Positions 16,775-26,196 of a DNA stretch of 64,000 nucleotides are shown here, one piece after another; the stretch's first letter is position 1; each line of letters begins with the position of its first letter. A model generated the notes under the pieces. The model made no database searches and had not been told where the DNA came from. It was given only the letters and a program-made list of their open reading frames with translations. The stretch covers positions 989,462 through 1,053,461 of the forward strand of contig JACPIK010000002.1 of the NCBI GenBank assembly GCA_016188115.1. The letters are read 5' to 3'. The DNA comes from Candidatus Woesearchaeota archaeon. Lineage in GTDB: Archaea > Nanobdellota > Nanobdellia > Woesearchaeales > GW2011-AR9. Both the position numbers and the translations under genes were made by a program.

Positions 16775-18346
16775 TTACATGTCTTTCTGCACTCGTAAAA
16801 AATAACCACAAATACTCACAAGAAGAATTAAGACAAGAGCATAATCATTCCACTCTGGCACTGCCGAAGACCCGCCAATGAGCATAGTACTAGACGTATT
16901 AGTATCTCCTTCGCTAGAATTATCCGTTGCCGTAGCAACCACGTGCCATAATTCCCCTGTTTCTGTTTCAGCGGACGTGATAACATTAGTTTGATTTGTA
17001 AAGAGAGCATAGATCTGCGAATCAGAAAGAACTCGATTATAAATTGAAAAATCATCAAGAACACCATTAAAAAAATATTTGGGAGAAGATTGCATCCTGT
17101 CTGCAATGGTTACAGGAGTGGAAGATGCTGTAACGCCACTAGAGTAAGTAGAGTTCACAATCTTTGTCCCATTTACATAAAGTGCTGCATACGAACCATT
17201 ATACGTTGCGCTCAAAAAATACCACGCATTAGGCAAATAAGATGAATTAGTGACTAAAACCGTTTGATTGTTATTACTATCATTACGCAACGCCAACACA
17301 AAATTATAAGGAGCAATAAACGTAACATCATCAATCCAAATTTGCTGATTATAATCTGTAGCCCACGCATCGGTAATATAAAACCACACATTCACATTTT
17401 GACCTGCATAGCTAGAAATGTTTCCCGTAATATTAATGCTATAATTTTTATTGCCGCAAGAAGAGCCGCCACTGCACAACTCCCAATCAATAATCGGGAT
17501 AGACCAATCGGAACTATAAATTGCCACATTAGCATTTGTAACCGTGCTAAGAGAAGTGGATGACGCCGCGCGATAATAAAAAGATAAGTTAAAAGTCGCA
17601 GGGACTGGATTAGGAACAGCCACCTCGTGGAAAAAACCATAACGACAAACTGCTGAAGAATACATATCACTCTGCTCTAAAACATTAAAAGAACTCGGCT
17701 CTGCCCCAAAAAAAGAAGAACTATTGGAAAAAATATAAGAAGAATCAAAACCACAACTGCCATTTTTTCTCTTAGTCCAGCCATCTGTCGCATTGTACGC
17801 ATTCTCATTAGGAATAATATCAGCAACCCCATAACTCAAGTAATAAGACTCATTTGCAATATCATCTTTCCATTTCGAAATAATATATCCCTTGTCAGTA
17901 GGATTAACCCAGCTCGTGAGTGTAAACACAGATAAATCCAGCGACGTTGCATCCAGGATAGTAATAGAATCATTGTTGCCATCAAAACGATAAGCACCAA
18001 AACCATCAAATCCCCCTGTGCTATTCCAGGTAGCATTAATTACTGACCCATTATTACGATAAGAAGAATAATCTTTAGTAAAAGTCGTAGTACTTCCTCC
18101 TTCAAAGGGCATAATCAGAGAAGTAAGTGTATTCGAGTTTTTGTACCATGAATAAATTACTTTAACAGGATCAGAATCTGAATCGCTCGTAACAATGACT
18201 GCAGAAATATTTTGATTAGTGTCATTCGTGATAGGATTCGTAGATGTAAGAGAAATTTGTGTAATCAGAGGAGAAGCTGCCATGATAAGCATAGAAAACA
18301 GGACGAAACCTACAGTTAAAACTACCCACATCGCCTTTTTTTTCAT
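16775..18346 (-). CDS. Surface LamG-domain protein with nested beta domain and C-terminal anchor
   Basis: The 523-residue protein has an N-terminal signal peptide (about 1-24). A LamG/concanavalin-A-like fold is split: its first half (YRFDGNNDSITI, FTLTSWVNP) lies at about 115-180 and its second half (WYFLSATYNG, ALYVNGTKI, GVLDDFSIYNRVLSDSQI) at about 375-455. Between them sits a roughly 190-residue insert ending QIWIDDVTF, like a jelly-roll carbohydrate-binding module. The C-terminus is VPEWNDY, a hydrophobic helix, then a short basic tail, resembling archaeosortase-type PEF/VPEx-CTERM signals. Many NxS/T sites suggest glycosylation. Probable cell-surface glycan or protein binder. Confidence 0.8.
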   Translation of the reverse strand: MKKKAMWVVLTVGFVLFSMLIMAASPLITQISLTSTNPITNDTNQNISAVIVTSDSDSDPVKVIYSWYKNSNTLTSLIMPFEGGSTTTFTKDYSSYRNNGSVINATWNSTGGFDGFGAYRFDGNNDSITILDATSLDLSVFTLTSWVNPTDKGYIISKWKDDIANESYYLSYGVADIIPNENAYNATDGWTKRKNGSCGFDSSYIFSNSSSFFGAEPSSFNVLEQSDMYSSAVCRYGFFHEVAVPNPVPATFNLSFYYRAASSTSLSTVTNANVAIYSSDWSIPIIDWELCSGGSSCGNKNYSINITGNISSYAGQNVNVWFYITDAWATDYNQQIWIDDVTFIAPYNFVLALRNDSNNNQTVLVTNSSYLPNAWYFLSATYNGSYAALYVNGTKIVNSTYSSGVTASSTPVTIADRMQSSPKYFFNGVLDDFSIYNRVLSDSQIYALFTNQTNVITSAETETGELWHVVATATDNSSEGDTNTSSTMLIGGSSAVPEWNDYALVLILLVSICGYFLRVQKDM

Positions 18347-18452
18347 ATTGATTATAGATTAAAAATATAGTTTAAAATACTTTAGGAAACGATCATTGTC
18401 AAGATAGAATATTAATTAACGAATAATTAACTAAAAAAGGAAATATAGAAAA

Positions 18453-18938
18453 CTAAGTCTTTACTATCTTAATTTTATGCCCTCGTTCTCGTGCTTCTTC
18501 CAAACAAACCTGAAAAATCTCACAATCCAGATTTTCTCGCACCTTCGCTTTATGGTACCCCCTTTTCTCAAGACGTCTCTTCAAAACGGCAAGATCAGGG
18601 CACACCATTACAATGCATAAATCAACCATACTAGCAGAAAGTAAATGAGAAATATGAGAATCAATAACCACTTTAAGATGTTCTTTGCTAACCTTCTTAA
18701 CCAATGCCTCAAACTTTCTTGGATCAATGACATAACAGCGTTTAGATCGATCATACCCTGTTGAAATCTCTTTATAATGCACATGTAAATCTAAACGAAA
18801 GTATCCTTTTTTCTCAAACTGCGCAGCTAAAGTAGACTTCCCAGTGCCGGGTGTTCCTGTAATAATAACCAATTTTTGTGTAGAACTTTTTTCTAAATTA
18901 TTCTTAACCTTTCCTTTCTTGATTTTTTTGGAAGCCAT
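18453..18938 (-). CDS. Fap7/AK6-like NTPase (adenylate-kinase fold)
   Basis: 161 residues from ATG 18938 (MASKKIKKGK); an in-frame TTG at 18974 would add 12 residues. Walker A GTPGTGKS sits near residues 28-35. A DSHISHLL segment matches the Fap7/AK6 DSHLSH motif, and RENLDCEIFQVCLEEARERG matches its ENLDxE motif. Fap7 works with uS11 in small-subunit maturation and has adenylate-kinase or ATPase activity. The basic N-terminal extension is short. No ribosome site is clear, so the exact start is uncertain. Confidence 0.87.
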   Translation of the reverse strand: MASKKIKKGKVKNNLEKSSTQKLVIITGTPGTGKSTLAAQFEKKGYFRLDLHVHYKEISTGYDRSKRCYVIDPRKFEALVKKVSKEHLKVVIDSHISHLLSASMVDLCIVMVCPDLAVLKRRLEKRGYHKAKVRENLDCEIFQVCLEEARERGHKIKIVKT

Positions 18939-19056
18939 ATTAAACCCTATAAACCCTAATGATGATATCAACAATGATGATCAACAGTACATATCTAAAT
19001 TAAATCTCTCTCAAAACGTAACACATCAAACCGACCCAAACTAAACGCAACACCAT

Positions 19057-20781
19057 TTAATTCTCCTTCTTCTCTTCCTCTTTATGTTTAGGATGATGAT
19101 GTTTCATAAATCGACTTACCAAATGCTCATGAAACAATGATTCAATAAGCAGAATTGCTAAAAATAACAACACCGCATAGCTTAACAAGACCAGTAAATC
19201 CATCCAAATTTGTGTGAACGGAGCTTGAAAGATAAACACTTCACGAACTAATTTTTCACTAATCACAAACGGATTAAACGAAACCACTTCCTCAACCAAA
19301 GGGTTAATTGCTTCCAAAGGAAGAATAACACCGGAAACAAATAAACACAAACTTCCTACCGAGATCGACGCGAGGATAGCTGTTTCTTCAGAATTAAACA
19401 TATATCCTACAACCATGCCGATGAATGTAAATACTGATGCCGCAATAAACAATATCAACGCTACTAAAGGAAATGCCGTGTACGAATCTTGAAGGAAAAA
19501 TAACGCAATACCTAAAACAACAACAATTTGCACAACAGTCAGAATTAAATTAGTTAAATAGATAGAAGTGATGAAAGTAACTTTACGAATAGGTAAGAAG
19601 AAATTACGAAAATATGCTGGACTATTTTTTTCAATCATAACAAGTGTTGTTCCCAACGCCAGAGAACTAAACATAATAACTAAAATCAAAATGGCCGGAA
19701 AGAGATAACTCAAATACGTTCCATCAGGACTTATTTTCTCAATACGGGTTCGCAGAGGAGACGTGATTGTTTCTGCTTGAGTAATTTTTTGCGCTGCAAG
19801 TTTTGATTCTATTACCACTAGATCAGTAGCAACACTTTCTAGCGCACTAATAGTCTCCTGCATTGAGGTTTTGCTGCTATCAAGATTAGAAGATGTCTGT
19901 TGAACTTTTTCTGAAGCAGTGGTGATTTTTTGTTTTGCAAGAGCAATATCTTGCTCAAATTGACTAATAAGCGCTGCAAGCGAACCGGTATCATTTCCTT
20001 CAATAAGCAAAACACTGCTATTAACGGCAATACCAGCCTCACCAACCAAAGAGGTAATTCTTGTTTTATCCGAACTAGTAATATTTAACCTATTCACTTG
20101 AACCGAAATTTCACCCAGTTTACTGCTTGTCGTTGCCAATTGACTCTTGAGTTGGTCTAAAGATCCAGAATTAGCTTCATGCGGAGTAAAGATAAGATCA
20201 ACGGTTTTGAGATTTTGCTGTGCTTGGTTTGTCGCACTAGATGCCCCATTCGCTTTTTCTTTGACCATGTTGAGGTCAGCTTTTTCTTGCGTAACAAGTT
20301 TGCGAGAATCTTCAACCCTTGTCAAAACTTCTTGGGTTAACTGCTGCGAAATCTCATTTCCCCGTAACTCGAATTTTTTACCCACAGTTTCTTGAATCAT
20401 CCACACTAAATTAATCCGAGTAGGATCGATATAAAATGTAACTTCTCGAGGGGTATTTGATTCTATTTTAAACGTCTCTGGAAGAGAAATACACGTATGA
20501 ACATATCCACTTTTTATATCTTCTAAACAAGGCGCAATCTCAGACTCGTATTTAATTACAGTAAAATTTTGCTCTTCAAGCAGATTCGTAAATGCAAGAA
20601 CATCATCACTAAACGTAGAAGCATAGATCCCTATTTTTACCGCATATTGCTCATCAGTATTGTAAGAAAGACCAAGTAAGAGAATAATTAAGAGGGGAGC
20701 AAAAATAACAATCAACGCAGAACTCTTTGCTCGTACTAAGACTTGTAAGTTCTTTTTTGTTAGCAACCAAAGCGTATTCAT
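19057..20781 (-). CDS. ABC-2 type exporter permease with extracytoplasmic coiled-coil domain
   Basis: The 574-residue protein has one N-terminal membrane helix (about 20-38), a large external region with a long predicted coiled coil (about 150-345, Gln/Ser/Thr/Leu-rich), then about five C-terminal helices (about 360-560) of the ABC2_membrane_3 type, and a His/Lys/Glu-rich cytoplasmic tail. The layout is that of YhgE/Pip-like or YfiM-like exporters. It follows the ATPase gene (20866-21804) with an 84-nt gap and the same direction, so the two likely form one exporter. Substrate unknown; export of a lipid, peptide or surface component is possible. Confidence 0.85.
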   Translation of the reverse strand: MNTLWLLTKKNLQVLVRAKSSALIVIFAPLLIILLLGLSYNTDEQYAVKIGIYASTFSDDVLAFTNLLEEQNFTVIKYESEIAPCLEDIKSGYVHTCISLPETFKIESNTPREVTFYIDPTRINLVWMIQETVGKKFELRGNEISQQLTQEVLTRVEDSRKLVTQEKADLNMVKEKANGASSATNQAQQNLKTVDLIFTPHEANSGSLDQLKSQLATTSSKLGEISVQVNRLNITSSDKTRITSLVGEAGIAVNSSVLLIEGNDTGSLAALISQFEQDIALAKQKITTASEKVQQTSSNLDSSKTSMQETISALESVATDLVVIESKLAAQKITQAETITSPLRTRIEKISPDGTYLSYLFPAILILVIMFSSLALGTTLVMIEKNSPAYFRNFFLPIRKVTFITSIYLTNLILTVVQIVVVLGIALFFLQDSYTAFPLVALILFIAASVFTFIGMVVGYMFNSEETAILASISVGSLCLFVSGVILPLEAINPLVEEVVSFNPFVISEKLVREVFIFQAPFTQIWMDLLVLLSYAVLLFLAILLIESLFHEHLVSRFMKHHHPKHKEEEKKEN

Positions 20782-20865
20782 TCCTTCACTCTCTTTTTTC
20801 TATTTTTTTATTTTCTTGATCTATTTTTCAGGACCTATAAATCAACAATGTAATTTTCCTAATAT

Positions 20866-21804
20866 TTATTGTGTTAATTTAGTAAACATATCCCGTAAAC
20901 TTGGCTGATGAACATCGATATCACTCATCATTAACCCTTCTTCTTTAAGACGGCTAACTAAAAGACCAATCGCCTTCTCATCATCAAGAGGATACAAGAC
21001 TAATTGGTCACCTTGATCAATAATTTTACTCACGGGTAACTTCTTAACAAGAGCTATAATTTTTTCTTTATCTTTACCAGTCCTGATATTAATAGTAAGA
21101 TTAGGTTTCAAAAATGGTTTTCGTAAATCATCTATCTCCCCATAACTCTGAAGCGTACCATTCTTGATAATTGCCAATTTTGTGCAAATATTTTCTATAC
21201 TCTCAAGGTGATGAGAAGCAATAATAACTGTTACTCCCTGCTTGTTTACTTCCTGAATAAGTTTAACCACTTCCCTTTCAGTAACCGGATCAAGATTTGC
21301 CGTAGGTTCGTCTAAAAATAATATTTTCGGTTTGTGAATAAGACTGCAGGAAATATCCAAGCGTTTACGCATTCCTCCTGAAAGATGTTCTGCGAGTTTC
21401 TCTCGATCATCATAAAGTCCTGTAAATTGCAATAACGCCTTGGCATTCGTAATCAATGTCTCTTTAGGGATATCATACAAATGTCCAAAATGAAGAATAT
21501 TTTCTTTAATACTTAGTTTAGAATAGACCGAAGAATGCTGCGGTGTAAAACCAATATGCCGTTTAATCTTAAAGAAATTGTCATGTAAATTTTTTGGTTT
21601 TTGATCTACTTTCGAAAAATAAACGACTTCACCTTGTGTAGGCTCAATAAAACCAGAAATCAAATTGAGCAACGTCGTCTTACCACTGCCAGACTGCCCC
21701 ACAATACCAATGATATCTCCTTCTTGAATATTGAGTGAAACATCATGTAACACTGGCTTCTTAGCGTACTCTTTAGACACCCCTTTTACTTGGATAAATT
21801 CCAC
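20866..21804 (-). CDS. ABC transporter ATP-binding protein
   Basis: 312 residues from a GTG start at 21804 (MEFIQVKGVSKEY). Walker A GQSGSGKTT, signature LSGGMRKRLD, Walker B ILFLDEPTANLDP and H-loop ASHH are all present, followed by a roughly 90-residue C-terminal extension of the ABC-2 ATPase type. The GTG is chosen because a TTTATAAA box (21827-21834) is centred 27 nt upstream; the longer frame to 21849 would run through that promoter. Partner of the permease at 19057-20781. Confidence 0.92.
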   Translation of the reverse strand: MEFIQVKGVSKEYAKKPVLHDVSLNIQEGDIIGIVGQSGSGKTTLLNLISGFIEPTQGEVVYFSKVDQKPKNLHDNFFKIKRHIGFTPQHSSVYSKLSIKENILHFGHLYDIPKETLITNAKALLQFTGLYDDREKLAEHLSGGMRKRLDISCSLIHKPKILFLDEPTANLDPVTEREVVKLIQEVNKQGVTVIIASHHLESIENICTKLAIIKNGTLQSYGEIDDLRKPFLKPNLTINIRTGKDKEKIIALVKKLPVSKIIDQGDQLVLYPLDDEKAIGLLVSRLKEEGLMMSDIDVHQPSLRDMFTKLTQ

Positions 21805-21904
21805 AACTGGTACGAGACAAAAGACGTTTATAAATGTTATTGAGGGCAAAAATACGAAAAACAGGACCTATTAACGCCCATTGACAAAAATCAGGAAGAA
21901 ATTA

Positions 21905-22771
21905 TCAAGCCGAATCTGGTTCTGATACTTCACTAATCTGTTCATATAATGTTACCGGTAGAAGTTTAACACCCATTCTTTGAGATTGAAGCTCTTTGTT
22001 TAATCTTGCCCTATAACGATCTCTTCCTCTTTCCATAAAATTTGTAATAAGAGAATTAGCCACCCAATGTAACTCATTCACTTTAGGATGATCTAGATTA
22101 AGTCTTCCCGTTTGAATTTGACGATCCCTCTCTGTGACAAGAAGTCGTTGCTGAACAGACTCAATGACTCGCGCGGCAACTGCCTGATAAAGTTCCTCTT
22201 CACGACCCCATCTTTCCCATGAAGTTGTGAGAGAATGAGAAGTATCGGAATCATGTTTGAAAGAACTTTCTGGTTCTAATAATTTTCTTTTTTGAAAATC
22301 TGACCCAACATGATAAACCCCATCACCAATTGCCGCTGCCTCTTCCATGATATTTGCTTCTTCTATGATATTAGGTTCATAACCAAATTGCCAGCCACCC
22401 ACCCCTGTTCTTGTTCTGATTGTAGAAAGTGACGCTACAAACGTATGCTTTTCTTGATCTAGTTGTAGAGTTCTAAAATAACCTTCCCATACCATCATGG
22501 CTTCAAGGCAAGCCACATCAAGACGAAGCGGCGTATGAACAGTCCAACTGCGATCTGGTTCATAACTTCGATCTAATCCAGGAGGATGTCGATACAAATA
22601 TTCTGGAACTTCTGATCGAAAAGGGATTTGTGGATTGTGAGTATAATCCCCAGAAAATGCGTGAGCTCTAAATACCCCCACTAAATACTGCTTAGTTACT
22701 TCTACTTCTACATTCCCATCAAAAACTCGTGCGACGATCTCATCGACACCAGGACGTGAGAATAAACCCAT
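21905..22771 (-). CDS. Hypothetical protein coupled to the CTP synthase gene
   Basis: 288 residues from ATG 22771 (MGLFSRPGVDEI), 2 nt after the CTP synthase stop and with a GGTGG ribosome site within that gene's end; a GTG at 22780 overlapping the stop is an alternative. No membrane helix or signal peptide. It contains several Arg/Trp/Tyr-rich stretches and a long helical C-terminal half with many Arg/Glu residues. No recognised domain. Coupling to pyrG suggests a shared message but not necessarily a shared function. Confidence 0.68.
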   Translation of the reverse strand: MGLFSRPGVDEIVARVFDGNVEVEVTKQYLVGVFRAHAFSGDYTHNPQIPFRSEVPEYLYRHPPGLDRSYEPDRSWTVHTPLRLDVACLEAMMVWEGYFRTLQLDQEKHTFVASLSTIRTRTGVGGWQFGYEPNIIEEANIMEEAAAIGDGVYHVGSDFQKRKLLEPESSFKHDSDTSHSLTTSWERWGREEELYQAVAARVIESVQQRLLVTERDRQIQTGRLNLDHPKVNELHWVANSLITNFMERGRDRYRARLNKELQSQRMGVKLLPVTLYEQISEVSEPDSA

Positions 22772-22773
22772 AG

Positions 22774-24468
22774 TTACCACCGTTTCTGTTTATACTCCAC
22801 AGCTGCATTTACCAATTCCACAAATAACGGATGTGGTTTAAGTGGTTGTGATTTATATTCAGGATGCGGTTGGGTTGCAATAAAATACGGATGCATTGAT
22901 TTAGGCAACTCAATAATCTCTACAAAAAAGTCATCGGGCGAAGTTCCCGAAATCACAAACCCTTTCTCTTCTAGCACTCGGCGGTATTCATTATTAAACT
23001 CATACCGATGACGATGACGTTCAGAGATTAACCCTTTCTGACCATTCTTCCAAGCATGATGTGTATCATACACTTGATATGCTAATGTTCCGGGTTTGAC
23101 AATGCAATCAAATGCTCCAAGACGCATCGACGTTCCTTCACCTTTAATGGTTTGATATTGCGGATTAAACGGAATGCTATGAATGATCTTATGAGAAGAA
23201 TTTGGCGCATTTTCCTCTGTGTCTGCATCACTAAAACCAACCACATTTCGCGCAAATTCAATTGACGCAAGTTGCATACCATAACATAACCCCAGATAAG
23301 GTATTTTATTTTCACGAGCATACTGGACGGCTTGAATTTTTCCCTCTGCCCCGCGTTTGCCCCAACCAATGGGAACAATAATCGCATCAACGTCGCGTAG
23401 ACATGCAGCCGCGCCAACATCCTCAATCTCTAAAGTACTAACAAACTTAATATTAGTTTGGACATTGGTATTCCAGCCAGCGTGTTTAATCGATTCAATT
23501 AAAGAATTATAGACATCAACAAGTTCATAGTCCCCTTTATTCTTACTAAGATATTTTCCCGCAACAGCAATAGTAATACTCTTGTCCTTTTTGCATTTAA
23601 TATTCTCAACAAGTTTTCGCCAATCAGCAAGATCTTGTTTATGAGCAACCAAACCTAAATGATGAAGAATCTTAGCATCAAACTCTTGCTCAGCAAAGAG
23701 AAGTGGAACTTCATAAATAGTTTCGACATCAGGCGCAACCATAACATTCTCGCCAGGAATACTCGTACGTAACCCTAAGATATAACGACGACGTTGGTCT
23801 AACCCTACTTCACCGCGTAATACTAAAAATTCAGGATGAATACCCATACTCATCAACGTCGTTACAGACATCTGTGTAGGTTTTGTCTTAGGTTCACCAA
23901 GATGATGAGGGAGAGGAAGATATGATACATGGACATTAATGACTTTGCCAGGCATCGTAACTTTCATGATTCTGCATGCTTCATAATAAAGCATATTTTG
24001 ATATTCCCCTGCAGTGCCACCAAGCTCAACAATAACAATGTCTTTATCTTTACCAGCCTCTTTAATGCGACGGATAATTTCATCAGAAACGTGAGGAATA
24101 GCTTCGACATCTTCACCTTCATACCCCATCGAACGCTCACGATCAATAACAGTTTTATAGATCTGGCCCATGGTTGTGAAATTGGCATGACCCATCTCAT
24201 CGCCTAAAAATCGTTCATAAGTTCCCAGATCCATATCAGCTTCGAGCCCATCATTACACAAAAACGGATCACCATGCTCAATAGGATTAATTGTCCCAGA
24301 ATCAACATTAAGATAATTCTCACATTTAATGCTGCTAACACGAAAACCTCGTTTCTTAAGCAGAAGCGCAAGAGATGCTGCGCAGACACCTTTACCAATA
24401 CCAGAAATAACACCGCCTGATACAAAAACATAGGCAGGACCAATAGAATCTTGTTTGTGCATAGACAT
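22774..24468 (-). CDS. pyrG: Divergent CTP synthase
   Basis: 564 residues from ATG 24468. It has an N-terminal amidoligase domain with P-loop SGGVISGIGKG and a C-terminal class I glutamine amidotransferase with nucleophile LGLCYGMQ (Cys near 394) and HPEYKSQP. It would make CTP from UTP, ATP and glutamine. The family framework (YLNVDxGT, DxDLGxYERF, ExGGTxG, KTKPTQ) is kept, but several core positions differ: KCENYLNVDSGT for the usual KxDPYLNVDPGT, and GGTAGEYQ for GGTxGDIE, the segment that contacts the pyrimidine. An AT-rich TATA (about 24485-24492) is placed for a start at 24462-24468 rather than at 24483. See findings. Confidence 0.88.
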   Translation of the reverse strand: MSMHKQDSIGPAYVFVSGGVISGIGKGVCAASLALLLKKRGFRVSSIKCENYLNVDSGTINPIEHGDPFLCNDGLEADMDLGTYERFLGDEMGHANFTTMGQIYKTVIDRERSMGYEGEDVEAIPHVSDEIIRRIKEAGKDKDIVIVELGGTAGEYQNMLYYEACRIMKVTMPGKVINVHVSYLPLPHHLGEPKTKPTQMSVTTLMSMGIHPEFLVLRGEVGLDQRRRYILGLRTSIPGENVMVAPDVETIYEVPLLFAEQEFDAKILHHLGLVAHKQDLADWRKLVENIKCKKDKSITIAVAGKYLSKNKGDYELVDVYNSLIESIKHAGWNTNVQTNIKFVSTLEIEDVGAAACLRDVDAIIVPIGWGKRGAEGKIQAVQYARENKIPYLGLCYGMQLASIEFARNVVGFSDADTEENAPNSSHKIIHSIPFNPQYQTIKGEGTSMRLGAFDCIVKPGTLAYQVYDTHHAWKNGQKGLISERHRHRYEFNNEYRRVLEEKGFVISGTSPDDFFVEIIELPKSMHPYFIATQPHPEYKSQPLKPHPLFVELVNAAVEYKQKRW

Positions 24469-24661
24469 AGGACCAGACCCCATTATTTAAATTTTATTGT
24501 AAAGCAGAATGAGCAAATGGAAAGTAAAAGAAAAACGAAAAGAAACCATCAGACACTATTTTTTTCTGACCATTTCTTAACCAATTTCACCACAATCTAC
24601 CCTAACTAATTTATAGAACACCTCATTTTATACTTCATCCGATATTATACTATTAAAAACC

Positions 24662-25132
24662 ATGAACCATATAACTCTCACAATTAGCCCTTGTATCTCT
24701 GGAATACTATCCGACCAACTCACCTTAGGTTTATTTCTCAAAAATTTCAGCACACAAATCGGAGAAAAGTTGATAGAAAGCCCCCATCTAGTCCAACGCG
24801 AAGGAATAGGACAAGTTGGATTCTGCGCCAGTAGCAATGGCACAATCATCCTTGAAACATATATTCGCCGTAAAGAAGTCATCATTAACTGTCATAATTT
24901 AAATCCCAACATTGCTAATATTCAAAACTATCTTATCTCTCAACTTTCTTTAAAGCCACATCAAATCTCTCTCCACCGTTGCTCTGGCGAAAAAGAAGAA
25001 ATTGAATGTGAAGAACCCCGATGCAGTATCCGTGCTACAAAAACATGGGGAGGACGTCACATCTGCTCAGATCATTATGATCAATATAACGACGAACACA
25101 CTAAATTTCTCCGACAAAATCAAGACAGTTAA
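24662..25132 (+). CDS. AdoMet-decarboxylase-like fold protein, degenerate, with Cys-rich tail
   Basis: A 156-residue protein. Residues about 45-100 (GIGQVGFCASSNGTIILETY, then VIINCHNLNP) line up by eye with the bacterial/archaeal S-adenosylmethionine decarboxylase core (GVSGVVxxAESHLSIHTWPE, then VDVFTCG). The self-cleaving Glu-Ser-His is replaced by Ser-Ser-Asn, so the pyruvoyl-forming chemistry is probably absent. A C-terminal extension carries CEEPRCS and HICSDH, a possible metal site. The alignment is tentative and the function unknown; it could instead be an unrelated DPANN-specific protein. Confidence 0.55.
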   Translation: MNHITLTISPCISGILSDQLTLGLFLKNFSTQIGEKLIESPHLVQREGIGQVGFCASSNGTIILETYIRRKEVIINCHNLNPNIANIQNYLISQLSLKPHQISLHRCSGEKEEIECEEPRCSIRATKTWGGRHICSDHYDQYNDEHTKFLRQNQDS

Positions 25133-25290
25133 AATCAGGACAATGAGAAACTTATTATCTTATTTCTTCATTTTATTTTTTATTTCTTTCCGCTGCTCGC
25201 CAACCTATTCTGTGCCATCATAACCTTTAAATAGAAACCACCATCCAAAGTGAACTTAATTAACAAATAAACAATACATGATGTGAACAT

Positions 25291-26196
25291 ATGTTAGATA
25301 AATTAAAGCATATCTACGAAACAAAATACAAAGTACTTCTCATAATCCCCATCCTCCTACTCATATTAGCATTAGCTCAAATTGGCTATCAATATTCAAC
25401 TACAGGAGATTTTGTCCAAAAAGGTGTTTCTCTAAAGGGGGGCTCAACTATCACCCTAAACCACCAAATTACTCAATCTCTTCCTGAATTAGAAACACAA
25501 TTACAAGAAAAATTCCCAACTGCAGACATTAGCATCAGGACATTATCTTCAACAAATGCAATATTAGGGTTAATCATCGAAACAAACCTGCAAGATAAAG
25601 CGCAAATTGACCCAATCATCACGCAATTAAGTACTCAGTTAGGCACGAGTAAAGAAGATTATAGCATCGAAATTGTTGATTCTTCACTTGGTTCAAGCTT
25701 CTTCTACCAAACAGCATGGGCATTAGTGGTCGCTTTTATCTTTATGGCTATTGTCGTCTTTATCTATTTTCGTATGCTTGTTCCTTCCCTCTCCGTTATC
25801 TTAGTTGCATTCTCTGATATTGTTGTTACCCTCGCGATATTTAACCTCACTGGAAGTAAACTAGGTACAGGTGGCGTTGCTGCATTTTTGATGTTAATAG
25901 GATATTCTGTTGATACAGAGATGTTAATCAATTCTAAAGTAATCAAACAACGTGCCAGCGCATTCATGAATCAAATTTATAGTGCAATTAGCACTGGAAT
26001 GACCATGACTATAACTGTATTAGTTGTTGTCTTTGTTGGATTAATTTTTGTTAACAACGAAACCGTCCACCAAATCATGTTAATTCTCTTTATTGGCATG
26101 CTTGTGGATATGATAAATAGTTGGATTCTCAATGTAGGAGTATTCCGTTGGCATATTGAAAATCGAGAAAAACACGAGAAGAAACACCATGGTTAA
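25291..26196 (+). CDS. secF: Protein translocase subunit SecF
   Basis: The 301-residue protein has an N-terminal membrane helix (about 15-33), an external domain with the GVSLKGGSTITL motif (about 46-58), then five C-terminal helices (about 145-290) typical of the SecD/SecF RND fold. SecDF uses ion flow to help secretion through SecYEG. It overlaps secD by 8 nt in the archaeal order secF-secD. Confidence 0.95.
   Translation: MLDKLKHIYETKYKVLLIIPILLLILALAQIGYQYSTTGDFVQKGVSLKGGSTITLNHQITQSLPELETQLQEKFPTADISIRTLSSTNAILGLIIETNLQDKAQIDPIITQLSTQLGTSKEDYSIEIVDSSLGSSFFYQTAWALVVAFIFMAIVVFIYFRMLVPSLSVILVAFSDIVVTLAIFNLTGSKLGTGGVAAFLMLIGYSVDTEMLINSKVIKQRASAFMNQIYSAISTGMTMTITVLVVVFVGLIFVNNETVHQIMLILFIGMLVDMINSWILNVGVFRWHIENREKHEKKHHG

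Noticed and set aside
25143-25223. A 26-codon frame (MRNLLSYFFILFFISF) after the 24662-25132 gene
   Set aside because: Hydrophobic and T-rich, with no ribosome site. More simply read as a T-rich transcription end before secF, so not listed as a gene.
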